Positions 22,531-34,540 are shown, counted from the stretch's first letter. The stretch is 34,705 nucleotides of DNA from Neelides folsomi (GCA_034687125.1 JAQGBZ010000533.1:1-34705); one strand, 5' to 3'. Numbers and translations are program-made. Notes: a model not told the origin generated them from the letters alone.

Positions 22531-25500
22531 TCAAGCTAATACAAATGCAGAAATGGACGTTCTGGACGAGACTCTTTGGCATTTCGGACAATTGGAGTCT
22601 TCAGGACGGAAACATCGAAGATGGTAACAACTTCGGCATTTTAGGCATCGGCTCACACGTCGAATTTGAAAGGGATAGATCACATCTTGTTTTTTGCATA
22701 TTTCACAGAAGAATCCAAGTCCTTTGCAACGCTGCAAAAATAATTATTTTTTTAGCAATTATGTAATTATCTTTTAATAATACATGATGCAACTTATTAT
22801 ATTAAATAGTATTTGTTGACGTACTTGACAATTAACCACATGAGAAATTGTTCTTGAAATAAACTCTTTGATAATTGTTGGCCTTCCAGTCGACATTCTT
22901 ACATTGATCAGATCATCGAGTGAGTAAAGATCTACATCTGTAACATAGTAGTCTGGGAACTTTTCCTTTCGTTCTTTATACAATCTTCAATTGAAAATAT
23001 TCAAATTAATATTTAATTATATTAATAATATTGTATATAATATTTAAATTTAAATTTAAATTAATGTAATATTCTGTTACGATTTGAATTTTGAATGTTT
23101 TATTTCCTTACTCAGAAGCTCGAAATTCTGCTTGAGTATCTTTACAGTTTTTAATGTAATCGTTGAGAATTCCGAGCTGAATCCGATGATTTCGAAATTC
23201 AAGAAGTTTCGCATTTCTGAGATTGGGGTTAAGTTGATGAACATTGAAAACTGCATCGGTGTGAAGACTCTCCAAAAGTGTGGCACTAAAGTTTGAAACT
23301 GGATAGCTTTAACAAAACAATTTATATTAAACACAATTAATAATCAATTAACTATCAGAGAGAGAAATGGCTTGCATTAAGAAATTAAGATTATTAATTA
23401 GTACTTACAAGTTGAAATCCCACTTTTGCAAAATCATTTGTGGAAGCCGGGCTTTTTTCGATGTGTGGCATCCAGTGCAAAAATATTTACCCAGATAGTA
23501 ACAGTATTTGAACGTTCCAGCGTATTTCGGTTTCACTTCCATTCCACATCCAAGGCACCTATACTTTTGACTCTCAATGATTTGCTTGCTAAAAACAATT
23601 TCAACATTTAAGAATATCTTTAATTTAATTGAAAATAATAAATAAATAAACGAATATAATTTTTTTAACTTACTTTGGACCTTCATGAATCGTAAAAATA
23701 ATCTGAGGTCTCGGTGGTGCCCAATCATTTGTTCCTCGAAGTCTGATGCTTTTATCGAAAATGACCGAACCACTTTCTTCACTCTCCGATGCACTTGTCC
23801 ATTTTTTAGGCATCGGAAGAAGATCTTGAGGGGCATCAACTTCTGTAACAAGCCAACGAAGTTCAGAAGCTTCAGGCAAACGAAGATCTCGCACATTTAC
23901 ATTCTTTAGAAGATTCAATGCGACTTTCTCGGCAGAAAAAGTACTTTTGGAAAGATCTTCTTCAGAACTCAAAGAAGAGATACTTGATGTAAGTTCTAAA
24001 AGAATATAATCAATGGTCATCGAAAATGTAAAATTAAACGTAAAAATTTAATTTAATTAATTAAATTAAATTCATCACTTCAAAAATAAATATAATATCT
24101 GTACCGGTAGTTGAAAGAATACTTTCACTGTGACCATCAGAGCTCAAAGGTTTAAGTCTTGGTTTCTTCCTTAAATGAGCTGGTGGACGTCTGGGTTGTT
24201 GTTTCCAATATTCAAGCCTATTGCGAATAATAAAATCCACTTAAATATTTATAGCTTAAGAATTCCAGGTAATAATGTTTTATGGAATAATTTAAAATAA
24301 TTTAAGAATAATTTTAGATATTTACTCACTCAGAATCTTCCGTTTCAGTATAACGAAGACGAGACTTTCTGGCAGCTTCCAAATATTCCAAATTTCGAAT
24401 TCCTTGTTTTGCCGGACTTCCTTTCCCTCCCTTTTTCTTCATGTCCCCAATGTATTGTTGTGACTCTTTAATACTGCTGTCGTCGGTTCGCGTATCGGCA
24501 AAATCCCATCCTTGGCGTGGATGGCTTTCGAGCAATGTGTCTTTTTTCAGTTTTACAGCTACACGTTCAAATGCTGAGATTAAGGCTTCTGAAACATTGA
24601 AATGAGCATTTTCTCTATCAAGCTCCGGCATTGTATCCGACAAGGAAGAAAGGAAAGACGTCAAGGATTGTCCTTTATGAGGAAGTGGGAAATTTCCCAG
24701 TGCAGGGGGTTGAATGAATCCACCGGATTCAAGAAATGATTTTGAACTCGCAGACTTTTTCTTTCTCTTAACTTTTGAATTGCTCATTAAGAGATTTACT
24801 TCTTCTGAAGTTTGAGCTTGCTCTTGGGTGAGAATCATTCCGGAAAAATCTGGAGAGTTGACGGTAGGAGATCCATAGGAGTATGAAAATTCAGGGATTG
24901 GTACAGCGAGTTGAGAGGAAATGACATTCCCATCCATTTCATCTGCTTCAATGACATTGCCATTTTCTCCAAGGATATTTACAGAGGAATTCCGACTCAC
25001 GATGTCGACTGAAGGAGATTCTGGCAAAGGACGATAAATTTCATTAAAATTCATCACTTCAGTTAATAAGAAACGATCAGTCTTTAGAAAATTTAATCCA
25101 GAATCTCGAAACTGAAAAATACATAACATAAGTATTAACAATAAGTATGTATTATAAAAATAATAAAATATTGATATTGATAAAATTTTAAGATTTTTAG
25201 ATTGTCCATTTTATTAAATATTTATAGAAATAACTTACTTTTGAAGGAATGCGATGAAGACAATTAAAGTCTCTAGTTGCGAGAGCATACAGGCAATCGA
25301 TGAGTCCTTGAAATAAAGAATCGTCTTGAAGAAACGCCCAATCGTGATATTCAAGTTTCACTTTACTTCTCTCCTTTGATAGGGTCTTTATTAAGCTGAA
25401 GTTTCTTAGCCTGTCAAACAACAATAAAAAGTAAAATTATAAAGATATTTAAACTTGATTTCGTTCCAAATAACAAAAATATCATTTCTCGTAATACGTA

Positions 25501-26802
25501 TGTATATAATACAATTTTAATATAATATAGTAAACTTACTCAAAAAATTAAAATAGTGACAACTATGAAACATAATATATCTATTGTAATAAAATAAGTT
25601 ATGAATTTAAAATGACTAAAAAATTGTAAAAATGAAAAGTAAAAGCGCATATTGCTTCATTTTTACTTCTTGACTGTCTAGAAAGTTATTTATCCTCAAC
25701 AAGTGATCCTTATTGACTTGTTGACGTTGTTGACTCTTCAATTGTTTCCTTTCATATGTCAAGAATTTATTATTTATGTAAACTACCACGTGCAAAATTC
25801 CTAGACCAAGAAACGATAACATAGATGTTTACTATTTGATTTAAATGGGTCGTTCACTCTGTACTTTGTTTAACGTTTAATGTATTTGAAGACGAACAAA
25901 AATTTACGTGAGGATCTTACTCATAGAATTAGTCAGGTGATTAATTTAGATTAAATGATTAAATCGGCTTAATGTTTTGCATACAATAAAATTGTATAAT
26001 ACATATAATATATTTACAAGCACGTTCAAGAGGAAAAACCAAATACAAAGACGTTGTGTCAAGATTAATCTTATGTTATGAATATGATTCATAATTCATA
26101 CAAAGTGACTGCTGCCGTCTTTATCTTAAACAAACTTTCAGTTTCAATAAATACGTTAAGTATTTGATTATTGATAAATTTAATATCGTTCAAAGAAAAT
26201 GTTCCGATTTACGTGTAATGTAATGTACACTCTTTAGATCTAGAAACTTGGTAATTGTATCGTATTACTATAAAGGAGCACAATATTAACAATGCTCTTG
26301 GTTTTAATAGCTTACATTAATCATGATAATTACGTCTAAAATTAAAAAAATTATGATTATTTATCACTCACGATTCCTCGAGCCAGAAGTCAAATTCCTC
26401 GCATGATGTTAATGAAAAAATCTAAATGAGAAATTTCAATTTATGAAAACAATACATTTAGAGGATATTAATGTTAATAATGTTTGTAAAAAATTGAAAT
26501 GAGAGCAAGTAAACATAAAGGACGTTTGTTTATTTACTTAATTTCAATCATGCAAACCATACGTGTACAAAATAAATATTAAAAAATTTGTGACTCACCG
26601 AAAACACTTTGTTTTGAGCACCATGCAGAAGGATCGCTTTAACTCTAAAATGCAAATGATTTAAACTGCTTATTAAAAAGAAAACTGAATGTTTGAACAC
26701 ACTAATATCCAAAATAAAACTAACTGTTCGGAATAAGTTTTCAAGTAAAATCAAAGGACTGTCAGGCTTCTTATCTTGTCCTGTATTTAATGCCATTTGC
26801 AA
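22531..26802 (-). CDS. RUBCN: Rubicon: RUN-domain Beclin-1-interacting Cys-rich protein
   Basis: Ten exons (26599-26802, 26372-26421, 25239-25410, 24330-25111, 24105-24217, 23674-23995, 23409-23588, 23112-23306, 22825-22984, 22531-22731) join in frame to about 792 aa. The N-terminal ~150 residues form a RUN domain (SPLILLENLFRTV, KAILLHGAQNK, EEFDFWLEESLRNFSL). A long polar, probably disordered Ser-rich middle follows. Then comes the family signature NDWAPPRPQIIF and the C-terminal Cys-rich Rubicon-homology domain: YRCLGCGMEV from about 557, YLGKYFCTGCH, QKWDF, DLYSLDDLINVR, GLGFFCEICKKQ, CRSCYHLRCF, CPKC. In animals Rubicon binds Rab7 through this domain and restrains PI3K-complex-II-dependent autophagosome and endosome maturation. 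The start is the first Met of the open exon; a second Met two codons later is possible. The 5' UTR is not resolved. Confidence 0.9.
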
Positions 26803-27621
26803 ATTAAGAGCTCGATTTTATAAACCACAATTATTTAGCACTCTTTTCCTCTTCAATATTTTTTTCTTTGACTCCCACGTAATGATAATTTTGGTCTTCA
26901 TTATAACTTTAATTTATCATCAATTCAATAATAGAAATATTTATAAAACATACTGACGCAAATTAAATAATTGAATAGCCCAAGTGAGATATGACTTTTG
27001 TGTTTTCCTCTTCCTTTTTATTTCCATTTCCTGATACAGAAAATAGTTCTTACTGTACCGCCAAATAAGCTGTTTATAGTAAAGAGTCTTCTTTAATGTA
27101 TCATGCACGATCCATATCCAATTAAGTAACGATATTTACCTTTAATACCTTTTGTTCATACCTTGTACCTACATATGTATGAAGAATATGAATGAAGCTA
27201 TTAATTTATTTAAAGCAACAATAACCGACTGTTGATGAGTTTGAATAACGAAATGATGAGTGAGAGAAAATGTGTTATAATAACGAATGATAATAAAATT
27301 TAAACTTTAAAAAAATTATTAGCAATTAATCAAAGAATTGTTAAAATTTATTCAATTTACCGTAAACTAATGGATAAATGGACACAATACTGTTCATTAT
27401 GAATGTTATCAGGTAAAATGTTAAATTGATATAAAAACTCGTATTTAAAGTAAAATGTTAAAATTTTTAAAGTTACAGATTTCAGACAACAATGAGCATT
27501 ATTCAGGCTATATAATACAGTATTATACGTTGTTTAATATAAAAAATCATATTGTTATAAATATTATACTTCTACAAGTATAAAGTCATGCAATAGGATC
27601 ACAATTTTAAATAATATTAAC
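26803..27621. other. Intergenic region between Rubicon and ORC1
   Basis: It holds the Rubicon promoter side and the ORC1 3' UTR. The plus-strand open frame at 26693-26956 overlaps Rubicon exon 1 and is hydrophobic AT-rich noise. No RNA gene or mobile element was seen. Confidence 0.55.
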
Positions 27622-30600
27622 TTATTCATTATCTAATGCGAACTTGATGTCTTCGGGACTCACATTGAGACGAATTTTCTTTTCTAAAAAATTGGTATTT
27701 TCGGCCCCAATGAGACTTAAAGACATTAAGCTTTTAAAAGCTCTAATCACATCATCAAGTACAATTGACATTCCTATTAAAATTATTTTAAAAATGTTAT
27801 TTAAGCTTTTTAAATGAAATATATTTAAAATGAAATATATTTTAAATGAAATATATTTTAAATGAAATATATTTAAAATTAATTATTTATATGAATTTTC
27901 GTGATTATTACCTTCAAGAGGAGCATTTTTTATCAAGTTTGTTGCAACAACTTTGAGAGTTGTAACTTCTAAACCATTTTTTTCCAAGTCATTCGACAGC
28001 TCTCTCAAAAAATTCTGTTCTAGGCGACTACAATCTCTGTAATTACAATAAAAATTAAAGTTGGTATAATAAAATAATAACTAATAATTGAAAATAAGCA
28101 AAGGAAGGAAATTCTAACTTAATGGCATCAACTTTGGGCGAAGAGAAAATTTCTTTAAAAGCATCATCAACAGCTTTTATATCCGACAATTCCTTAGTTT
28201 TAACAATTTCTGCTGCTCTTCTTGCAAGCTCTTTTGCTCTTCGAACATCACCTGAAAATTGTTTTATTAAAATAAGTTTTATGACCAATATTAAACTTCA
28301 ATTTAAAAAATAATATTGTAGAACATAGTATTTAAATGAATGTACCAGAAATGCTTGAAACTTTTCTGCTTATCAATTTTTTAGCATCTGAATTCAAATC
28401 CTTTGCATAGTCCTCAAGGCTTATAATTTCTTCAAGTTCTTTGGAATTGTATGGAGCAAAGGTCGTACGACTCAAACCCTGTATAATTGTATTGGCGGAT
28501 TAATTTTGTTATTTTCTATATCAATGTGTCTCTATGTAAAACTTATATGACTTGAATGTATTTAACTAAAACTTAAACTGTTGTTATTCGAAAGTTCTCC
28601 AGTGTAATGAAAAGTCCTTTGGACACATTATTCTATATGACATGAGTTATATATGCTATATGGTCTGTATGTTGGAATCTTTGTATTTACTTGTCTGTAA
28701 CGACCCAAACATGAGGGTCTTATTTATGTATACTGTGAGACATGAACTTAATGTTGTAACTTAGGGGAATTTGTTATTTGTTAAACACAAGTTTCTTTTG
28801 TGAGAATTCAAGAGTCAGTCTGACCACATTTTGTAGCGAAAGGTTGAGTTATTCTCCTCTTTCCGCAATTTGTGACCTTTTCCGAAATAAAGTCTTAAAG
28901 TTTGACCTCTGATCTTTCATTTTCTCGAGTGAGATTTGATTATAATTGGTTAAAGTTTAAAGTCATTAGTCGACGAAACAATTATATTTATCATTAGTTC
29001 CATATTAATGATAATTTCATACAAGTTTATTTAACCGATTCTAAACTTTACAATTATTAAGAATTACCATTCTGGAAATATTTCGAGCAGCAAAATATTC
29101 AGGTAAATTAATCGTGTTAAAAATTGACACGAGTGAAAATAAACTTCGGTCGTGGTCACACCATTCAAAGAGATTATAAAGAAGTTTCTGGTTTTTTTCA
29201 ATAAGTTGATCAAGCTATAATCATACCAATATAAATAAAATATAAATATACCATTTAAATAATTATAAAATAATAATAATGGTTATTAATTATTCAAAAA
29301 TTTAGTAATTACTTCATCAATGATCAGAATGAAAGGTTTCTTCTTTTTTGAAGATTTAAAATGAGCATCTAGTCTTAAAAGGGCTTTCTGACATGAAATC
29401 GGCTTCTCATTCTTTCCATTGATCGCCTTGTACAACTGTTTCCAAACTTTGTCCGGAGTCGAGAGAGATAGGCCATTGATGTAGGCGTGATCAAATGAAG
29501 TATTTTTATTTTCTTGAAGAATCTTTACAACCGATTTGCAAATTAATGTCTTTCCAGTTCCAGGAACTCCACTCACGTAAATGCATCTAGAAAGAAATGA
29601 AACAATTAAACTAAATGGAATAAAACATAATTAAATAATACAATATTAATATTGAAGAATTTCCTCACCCGCTCTGATTATTCTCTATATTGCTTATGAG
29701 AAATTCGAAAATATTCTTGAATTGATTTTCACGACATGGAACCGGACATTTTGGAGGTTTGTTAAGGGCAAGAGTTAACTCATTTGGAAGACCTAAAGAT
29801 TTCATTAGAATTTCTATTTTCTTATATTCTGAAATAATAATGTGAGATTTGGAGTTAAGATGAAATTCATTTGTTTCAATTTTTGCCTTCTTTGACGTGC
29901 CTTTAGTTAATTTTTTAGCCATTTGAGCTTTGGGGCTATCGATGCGAATTGAATTTTCCTTTGGAAATTGAATAGGAATAGTTTTACTCCTGGTCCTTGG
30001 TGTGGATGTCTCAACTGATGTTGGTGTAATTGGAGCATTCTGACGAGTAATTCTACCAGTAATTTTTGGAATAGTTTTTTGTGGAGTCACGGAGGTGACA
30101 GCTTTTGAACTCTTGTACACAGAAGATTTGGAGACATTTTCAAGTTTTCTTTTTGAAACTTCAAAATCTGACTCGTCTGACAATTGTTGATCAACTAATT
30201 TTGATGCTCTTTTCCTTACTGAATTTGCAGAAAGAGAATTCTTGTCGACTTCCTTAAAATATCATACCAAATTTTTATACATCGTAGTTCAAATAAAGTA
30301 TTGTAGTTATTTAATAATTCAGATATTTTATAAGCTCGAACTAAAGAATTAAATAAATTAAATTAAATTAAAACTCCACCTACCTCATTAGAAGAATCCG
30401 AGTCAATTGTGATTATAGAGATGTCTTTGTATTTTTCAATTAGTCGAGAGGATTTCCTTGCCAAGTTCTTGGTTATTTTCGTCATTGATTTACTTATCCT
30501 ATTTGGTTGAGCAAGAGTCTAAAAAAGAAATATCGATACTGTATGTAATATTAATAATAATTAGAATATTGTTAGCAATTTATTTAATTTGTCGAAATTT

Positions 30601-31029
30601 TGATAAGCATTCTATTACATTCTTAGAAGAATGAACGACCAGGGATGAATTTCTTAAAGATCTTCTTTGTTTCTTTTCAGCCGGTTCTTCAGATTGAGAA
30701 GTTTGTAATTCAGTTGCCGATTTACGATATTTCTAAAACATTGATAGTACAATTAAAACATTATAAATATTTTTATTTTGTAAGTATTAAGGCTATAGTA
30801 CATATTTAGAGATTTTATAATAAAAACAATGAATGTGTATATAATATTTTACATGAAATTCTTCTTGACTCGCAATTTTTGAACCATCTCGAGTAATTTT
30901 CCTTTTGGAGGCTCTTTCCAATGTCAAGTTATTTTTACTGGTGTCTTTGATTACTGGCGTTTTACTTGGCATATTTACTATATAATTCACCAATAAATCA
31001 CAATCTCTTTTCTTCAAAACTACTGTCAC
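27622..31029 (-). CDS. ORC1: Origin recognition complex subunit 1
   Basis: Ten exons (30853-31029, 30619-30732, 30384-30518, 29669-30252, 29313-29586, 29068-29214, 28346-28478, 28119-28251, 27912-28036, 27622-27773) join in frame to about 657 aa. The first ~300 residues are Lys/Arg/Ser/Thr-rich and disordered, as in the DNA-binding linker of metazoan ORC1. The AAA+ domain follows: PCRENQFKNIFEFL, Walker A GVPGTGKT, Walker B ILIIDELD, sensor-1 FNTINLPE, RMGLSRTTFAPYNSKELEEI, and sensor-2 SGDVRRAKELARRAAE. A winged-helix C-terminus starts near DCSRLEQNFLREL and ends RLNVSPEDIKFALDNE, close to the conserved ORC1 end. It is the ATPase that starts origin licensing in the nucleus. I see no BAH domain at the N-terminus. 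The Met at 30972 is an alternative start. Identification is firm. Confidence 0.95.
27811..27878. repeat. 16-17-bp AT-rich minisatellite, about four units
   Basis: Consecutive near-identical units of the type TTAAATGAAATATATT run across the last intron of ORC1. Units differ only by one-base changes in their A/T runs. Confidence 0.85.
28696..28985 (+). mobile_element. Possible solo-LTR remnant in an ORC1 intron
   Basis: This part of the 589-nt intron (28479-29067) is less AT-biased than other introns. It starts TGTAACGACCC, a start common in Ty3/gypsy LTRs, carries AATAAAG near 28886, and could end CGACGAAACA. No matching target-site duplication was found at these borders and there is no internal coding region. 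The call is tentative. Confidence 0.25.
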
Positions 31030-31590
31030 AGGTCACAGTTGAAAACCTGTGAGTGGAAAACTGGAATAAATGTGGTATAGATAGGAAATAGGAATTTCCG
31101 AATTTCCTAATAGGAAATGGTTGTGGATAATTCGGCGCCTTTCGCCACCAACACACCATATAGTCAATTTGAAGCTCTGTGCCGAACGATGTTTACGTTA
31201 TGTTATGTGGATGTTAATGGATGTCAAAATAAATGCCCACTTAATGTAAAAGTTGCTCACGTCCTATTGGTTTTAATTGTTCACTAATGATTTCACATTA
31301 TTTTTAACAGATTTTTAAGAATTGTGTAAGATAATAAAATAAAAGCATATATTATTTAAATTGACTTTTATTAAAACATTCCATCATCTACTTTATAATT
31401 ACAATATGTATTTATATGTAATTATATCATTCTTAATGAAATAAGTAGAATTAAAAGTAAATTTAATATTTATTATTAATTATTACACACATATTTGAAT
31501 ATTGACCGATTGCTACATGAGCTAACTGATTCATTCATATTTGATTATATGGGAATCATTGGCAGTTTTGCACAAGCACGAATTGAGAAC
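31030..31590. other. ORC1 promoter region and receptor 3' UTR
   Basis: The two flanking genes are read in the same (minus) direction. An AATAAA on the minus strand at 31474-31469, about 117 nt past the receptor stop, probably ends that transcript. Closer to ORC1 lies a GC-rich patch, GGCGCCTTTCGCCACC (31134-31149), and a run of AGGAAAT/ATTTCC repeats (about 31083-31119). The patch could be part of the ORC1 promoter, but it is not an exact E2F site. Confidence 0.5.
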
Positions 31591-33611
31591 TTAAACGTCC
31601 GTGTTCCTCGTGAAACTTTTGACAATTGTATCAGGATTGACACCAAAGGTCGTAACAGTAGAGCAATAGGTGTTTGAACTATAAGGAGAGTCAAGTAGGG
31701 CAAGTCCACAGGCACAGTGTCCATTAGAAGAAATGTCATCCGTTTGAATGCTTTGATTTGTCACGTCTTCGTGGATTCTCCATTGGAAGAGATCCGCCAG
31801 CAAAGTGTCTCTTGACATGGCCGAGTCAGAGGACGTGACCTGGGAGTCAAAGCTCACATTCTTGTTCATTTCCGATGTAGAGTCAATGACGTCGATTCCA
31901 GAGTCAAACTGAACTCCCATGGACTCTTTGCAATTCTGCTTCTCCACACTCCGGGGTTCTTTCTCCAAACATCGGGAGCAAACTCGACCCGGACTTGAAG
32001 TAATTGAGCTCTTGGCATCATCAGAGAAATAAACTGCATCGGATCGTAAGACTCTTTTCACTTGTCGCAATCTCCACTCATTTACGAAATTCCCCTTTTC
32101 TGAATTGTCCTTTTTCTTATTGTTTTCCTCATAGACGATGATGTCGGAGTTTTGGCTGGAGTACGTGCTCCCACCCTCGTCGTACGTGTCAGAGTAGCTT
32201 TGTTCTTGGACCACCGGAAGGAGCGGGAATTGTCTGGAGAGATATCGAAGCGGGACGAGGGCCACAGGGCCATGAGCTGGACAATAAGGGGCTGAAGGGA
32301 CAGGTGGGAGATGGTGAGGCACGTGAGATAATTCAGACTCTGTGTCCGAGAACCCGCTCGCTGGTGAGACAATGTCAGAGGTCACTGGGGATTCGAGGTC
32401 GTTTGGAGGGCATTTGAAGGACAGGGTCGGTCGCGGAATTGGATCTCCTCCACCGGCCCCCATCCCCAACAGGATTTTGCTTTGGGTCATTTGGACGAGA
32501 TTGTTCGTTCGAACTTTGCGCTCGCCGGGGCGACGCCAACAGAAAAAACGTCCATTTTTCTTGTCCATTGGACTGTTGATGAGTATTCCTCCCCGGCGTG
32601 GACGGCCTTTGTAGTAGAAACAAAAAAAACAGCAGAAGATTCCGCTCAAGAGAAATAAAATGGAACCGGCCAAAGACCCGATGAGAATTAATCCTGATGT
32701 ATGGCCTAAAATTAATCATTAGTTAAGCTCCACATTTAGATGATTAAAAATTTAGTAATGACAAATTTAATAATGACAAATTTAGCAATGACAAATCATA
32801 CAGCTTTCTTCATCTGAAGCTCGGTTTTCCCCGCAGTGAGGAACTCCGTCACAGACCAGTCGTGATGAAATACAGTAATGACGGATGTCCGGGCAATTAG
32901 ACGCTCCACCCAAATGATTCTTGGTGAAACAATAGCGTGCTTCTTTACACGCAAACCGCCCGTTCTTCGTACAATTCTCCGGAGTGTCAAATTCAACATC
33001 GGACCAAATGAGACGGAAACCAACATTTGAATCCGCCACGGGTTTTGAAGGCTCCGTTGTTGTGAAGCGAACGAGGACTCGATTGCGTGCAGAAAGAAGC
33101 ACCCGGTCTTCTTCAGCCTTTCGAATAATAAATTCAGATGTATTAAATCATCGTCACAATTTAATATCATTAAGCTAATTTAATCAAAATTAATATTACA
33201 GTTAAAGGGTTAAATTAGTTAAATTAAAAGAATTTTAAGGTTTAAAATCTCACCTTGTAATTTCTTGTATCTCCGCAAAATTTCTTGAGTATTGTCGGCT
33301 CATCAAAAGAATTCTCATACCCATCATAAATGATCAATTGTGCTTTTTGGCAGTTTGCTATAAACATAAAATTTAAGATTTCATCTGTAATAGGTAGTGG
33401 GCCATAAGTTGCTTTCTTTTTAAAACGATTGTTTATTTTTAAAAAAGAGCAACTTATGGCCCACCCTGTATATCAGTATTAGTAACATTCAAACGCTTAC
33501 TAATGCTCCCTTGAAATTCGAGCTCTTGAATTCTGAGATATATTGCATGATTATATTTGACCCTTATTAACCAAAGGCAATCCAGTCCAGCAACATAGCC
33601 GTATGGAAAAT
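31591..33611 (-). CDS. CUB-LDLa single-pass receptor, 5' part missing
   Basis: Four 3' exons are present (33501-33611, 33254-33357, 32802-33117, 31591-32705); the first one seen starts in mid-frame, so earlier exons lie beyond the window. They encode most of a CUB domain (FPYGYVAGLDCLWLIRV, NCQKAQLIIYDGYE, FCGDTRNYK, RVLVRFTTTEPS, VGFRLIWSDVEF). An LDL-receptor class A-like module with extra Cys follows (HYCISSRLVCDGVPHCGENR, SDEESC), then one transmembrane helix (LILIGSLAGSILFLLSGIF) and a Cys-rich juxtamembrane stretch. A ~340-aa cytoplasmic tail ends NTDV. CUB-LDLa-TM order recalls Neto-type receptor auxiliary proteins and LRP3/LRP12-like receptors, but I cannot assign an orthologue. The tail is Ser-rich with tyrosine-containing acidic segments, consistent with signalling or scaffolding. 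The acceptor at 32705 makes the TM exon join DEESC|HTSG in frame. Confidence 0.85.
33390..33468. mobile_element. 79-bp mariner-like MITE in a receptor intron
   Basis: Two perfect 16-bp inverted arms, GTGGGCCATAAGTTGC (33397-33412) and its complement (33449-33464), sit around a T/A-rich loop. They continue as imperfect repeats, so nearly the whole element can fold as a hairpin. TA dinucleotides flank it at 33388-33389 and 33469-33470, and the right end reads CAGGGTGGGCC inward, a typical Tc1/mariner end. It fills more than half of a 143-nt intron. Confidence 0.75.
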
Positions 33612-33738
33612 CTGGAAATATAAATAAAAAATAATTTTATATTATAAATAAAAAATAATATTTAGTTTTAACTTCCAATTAAGAAAAAATGATTGTAATA
33701 ACTGTTTAATAATAATTAATAAAAGCTAATGCTTAAGT

Positions 33739-34533
33739 ACTATATTCCATTCACGAAATTATTGCCTGTGAGTTTGAACCAACCGCTTAATTATTTCCAC
33801 CGAAACCAAGTTAGCTAATTGTTACTTTTCATTGTAGCTGATATCAAATATTTATTTTAATTAAAAACAAATAGGTGAATCTTGATTTCTTTTTATCAAA
33901 GTGTATTATTTAATCAATATCAGAATCAGAATTCTCGTTGGTAGAATAATCAGAATCAATTTGAATAATTATTGGGTCATTTTAACAACGAAGTTAACTC
34001 TTTTACATACAAATAGGATATATTTGATGTTATTAATGTGCAAACAAAATGTCAGAATTTAATTTCATATATATCAATTCTTACTTTTGGTCGTTGTTCT
34101 TTGAAAGAAATCAAATTATTCTCTTTATCAACGATAAGTGTCAAATTATGGTAAATGGCTTTAATCATTTCTACCTCTTCACTCTTTAAATGATGTTTTT
34201 TGTCTTTTAAAATTTGCCATATTAAATATGGACTTAACTGAACTTTAATTGAAATGAACTAAAAGAAATTGAACTTTAAAATAAACCTAAATCTGAAATA
34301 TACTGTATTGAATGTATCTGAATAACTGACTTTAACAAAACTGAAGTGATGATGAGAATAAATATTTAAACAATAACGCTTTTAAAATCAACTTTAAAAT
34401 AAAGTGAGAATGAAATGAAATTCTCTTTAGATGACCACAATGAAAAGTAACAATTAGTTAACTTGGTTTCGGTGGAAATAATTAAGCGGTTGGTTCAAAC
34501 TCACAGGCAATAATTTCATGAATGGAATATAGT
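33739..34533. mobile_element. ~795-bp element with 96-bp terminal inverted repeats
   Basis: The segment 33739-33834 is repeated in inverted orientation at 34438-34533, with 94 of 96 positions matching by eye; the differences lie near CAATTAG(C/T)TAAC and ATTTC(G/A)TGAAT. Repeats this alike imply a recent insertion or ongoing repair between arms. The ends read ACTATATTCCATTCAC inward. No clear target duplication is seen (AAGT on the left, TATA on the right). The interior is AT-rich and contains one short exon-like frame on the minus strand. It looks like a non-autonomous DNA transposon of unassigned superfamily. Confidence 0.8.
34085..34237 (-). CDS. Exon-like open frame inside the inverted-repeat element
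   Basis: A 51-codon open stretch on the minus strand is bounded by an acceptor (AAGTTCAG) and a donor (GTAAGA), both in phase 0. It reads LSPYLIWQILKDKK at the start and EQRPK at the end. Without splicing the frame runs from 34258 to a stop at 34052. Its composition is more protein-like than the surrounding AT-rich DNA. Because it lies between the inverted repeats it may be a leftover transposase or passenger exon. Its phase does not fit the next receptor exon. No family is recognised. Confidence 0.25.
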
Positions 34534-34540
34534 TATAATT

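Noticed and set aside
25616..25822. 68-codon minus-strand open frame in Rubicon intron 2
   Set aside because: No splice signals join it to the RUN exons, whose phases already match across the intron, and it resembles no protein.
26640..26650. Acceptor-like CATTTTAG inside Rubicon exon 1
   Set aside because: The unspliced frame aligns through the RUN domain with the right spacing between the LLENL and ILLHG segments, so no intron is needed.
26693..26956. 87-codon plus-strand open frame
   Set aside because: It is antisense to Rubicon exon 1 and AT-rich; the hydrophobic residues reflect base composition.
31134..31149. E2F-like patch GGCGCCTTTCGCCACC upstream of ORC1
   Set aside because: It lacks the full TTTSSCGC consensus; too weak to call a site, though ORC1 is E2F-controlled in flies.
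34490..34505. tRNA B-box-like GGTTCAAACTC in the terminal repeat, suggesting a SINE
   Set aside because: There is no matching A box or tRNA fold, and the inverted-repeat structure explains the sequence better.
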